Positions 39,351 to 40,035 of a stretch of DNA of 40,035 nucleotides are shown one piece after another. The position numbers and the translations under genes are program-made. Position 1 is the stretch's first letter. Every line of letters begins with the position of its first letter. The DNA comes from Thoreauomyces humboldtii (taxonomy: Eukaryota; Chytridiomycota; Chytridiomycetes; Spizellomycetales; Powellomycetaceae): contig JADGJA010000120.1 of NCBI GenBank assembly GCA_027596035.1, positions 1-40,035 on the forward strand, written 5' to 3'. The notes beneath the pieces were generated by a model, which saw only the letters and a program-made list of their open reading frames with translations, did not search any database and had not been told where the DNA came from.

Positions 39351-40035
39351 TCGTCGTGCATCTTCCTCGACCAACAAACCCTTGTCAAGATTAGAAAATC
39401 ACATTTACCTTTATCATTTCAATTCTTCGTGATATGCTTCCAGAATCATTTCCATGCAAAAAACCTGGCTTTGTTTCACGCGAGAGGGGCGTAAGCATGC
39501 CGTCAGGCTCCAGCGTATGAGCATGTATCATCTCATGCCTGGTTCATACGCTTTTGTTTCAAATCTTTGCAATCCATCTTGACAATATTCAGTAACGACC
39601 CAGATCTTCCCACTAAGAAAGCGCGTTGGGACGGGCGAGCCTTCCTAACTTCCTTGTCGAGCAAGTTTCGGAAAACTGGTCAACCCTCGGACCCTCCCCC
39701 CGCCATATATCAATCTGATCGTTGATGATATGCTTCGAGGATGATTTCTATTGCAAAAACGTGGCCCCCTCCCATCACGCGACAGAGTCCGAAGCAGACA
39801 GGTCTCTAAAGAAAAGTTCGTTCAAACCAGTGCCAGCGCATCGTAGTTGCCGTAGATGCCGGGAGACCTGGTGTCCCGTACGATCCCAGGTCCTCTCTCG
39901 AGCGGACTCGTCTGACTTCGGTACAAGGGAGCAGGGGCGGGATCGGGATTGTACTGTGGGGATGGACGATAGAAGGAAAAAAGCATCAGTAAACAAAAGT
40001 CTTCGGTATGACAAGCAGATTGCCGATGATGGTGG
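39351..40035. other. Gene-free right end with a diverged direct repeat
   Basis: This is the 3' flank of the phosphofructokinase gene and beyond. No protein family is recognisable. A minus-strand open frame at 39775-40014 runs close to the window edge and shows only a hydrophobic start (LLFTDAFFLLSSIP), so it is unsupported. Two related segments lie at 39431-39486 and 39727-39785. Confidence 0.5.
39431..39785. repeat. Diverged direct repeat of about 56 bases, 296 bases apart
   Basis: Both copies begin GATATGCTTC, continue with a similar A/T-rich stretch ending in GCAAAAA, then CCTGGC or CGTGGCC, and end near TCACGCGA. By eye they are roughly three-quarters identical with small indels. Confidence 0.6.

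Noticed and set aside
39775..40014. Minus-strand 79-residue protein with a hydrophobic start
   Set aside because: Short, unrecognised and overlapping one copy of the diverged direct repeat; no supporting splice sites.

Overview
The window looks like a piece of nuclear genome from a fungus, probably an early-diverging (chytrid-like) one. Fungal hallmarks are a phosphofructokinase with an N-terminal glyoxalase-like domain, a fused GATase/FMN/NADH-type glutamate synthase of about 2,090 residues, a GATA factor with the fungal DUF1752-type N-terminal motif, and an Oac1-type mitochondrial carrier. Introns are numerous, start with GT, end with AG and are mostly 56-93 bases long. The class I cyclic-nucleotide phosphodiesterase with a six-helix membrane module points towards zoosporic fungi, but I cannot name the genus.

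Layout, left to right: (1) membrane class I phosphodiesterase, + strand, 769-4023; (2) delta-12-type fatty acid desaturase, +, 4645-6084; (3) ribosomal protein uS11, -, 7192 to about 8236; (4) an unrecognised one-helix coiled-coil protein, +, 9015-10060; (5) M1 zinc aminopeptidase with a HEAT-like C-terminal half, -, 10250-12968; (6) two-finger GATA transcription factor, +, 14028-16209; (7) a giant intronless coiled-coil protein of 1,922 residues, -, 16316-22084; (8) Oac1-like mitochondrial carrier, +, 22942-24292; (9) a disordered basic protein with a TPVRRS motif, -, 24542-26470; (10) a gene-poor stretch, 26471-28410, holding an assembly gap and repeats; (11) NADH glutamate synthase, +, 28411-34689; (12) DNAJC8/Spf31-like J-protein, -, 34915-35769; (13) 6-phosphofructokinase, +, 36040-39350; (14) a gene-free right end.

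I rebuilt exon structures by hand. Every internal junction was checked for reading-frame continuity and, where possible, for family conservation across the junction.

The genes are ordinary fungal neighbours, not an operon. Thematic links are central nitrogen/carbon metabolism (glutamate synthase, phosphofructokinase, oxaloacetate-type carrier, nitrogen-type GATA factor) and cAMP/cGMP breakdown. I found no CRISPR array, tRNA, rRNA or intact transposon.

The most unusual items are the phosphodiesterase with a six-helix membrane sensor, the GATA factor whose two fingers are split by introns at the same codon position, the desaturase whose three introns each cut a histidine box, the coiled coil built on an almost exact 70-residue period, and a 93-base near-duplicate flanking the assembly gap that looks like an artefact.
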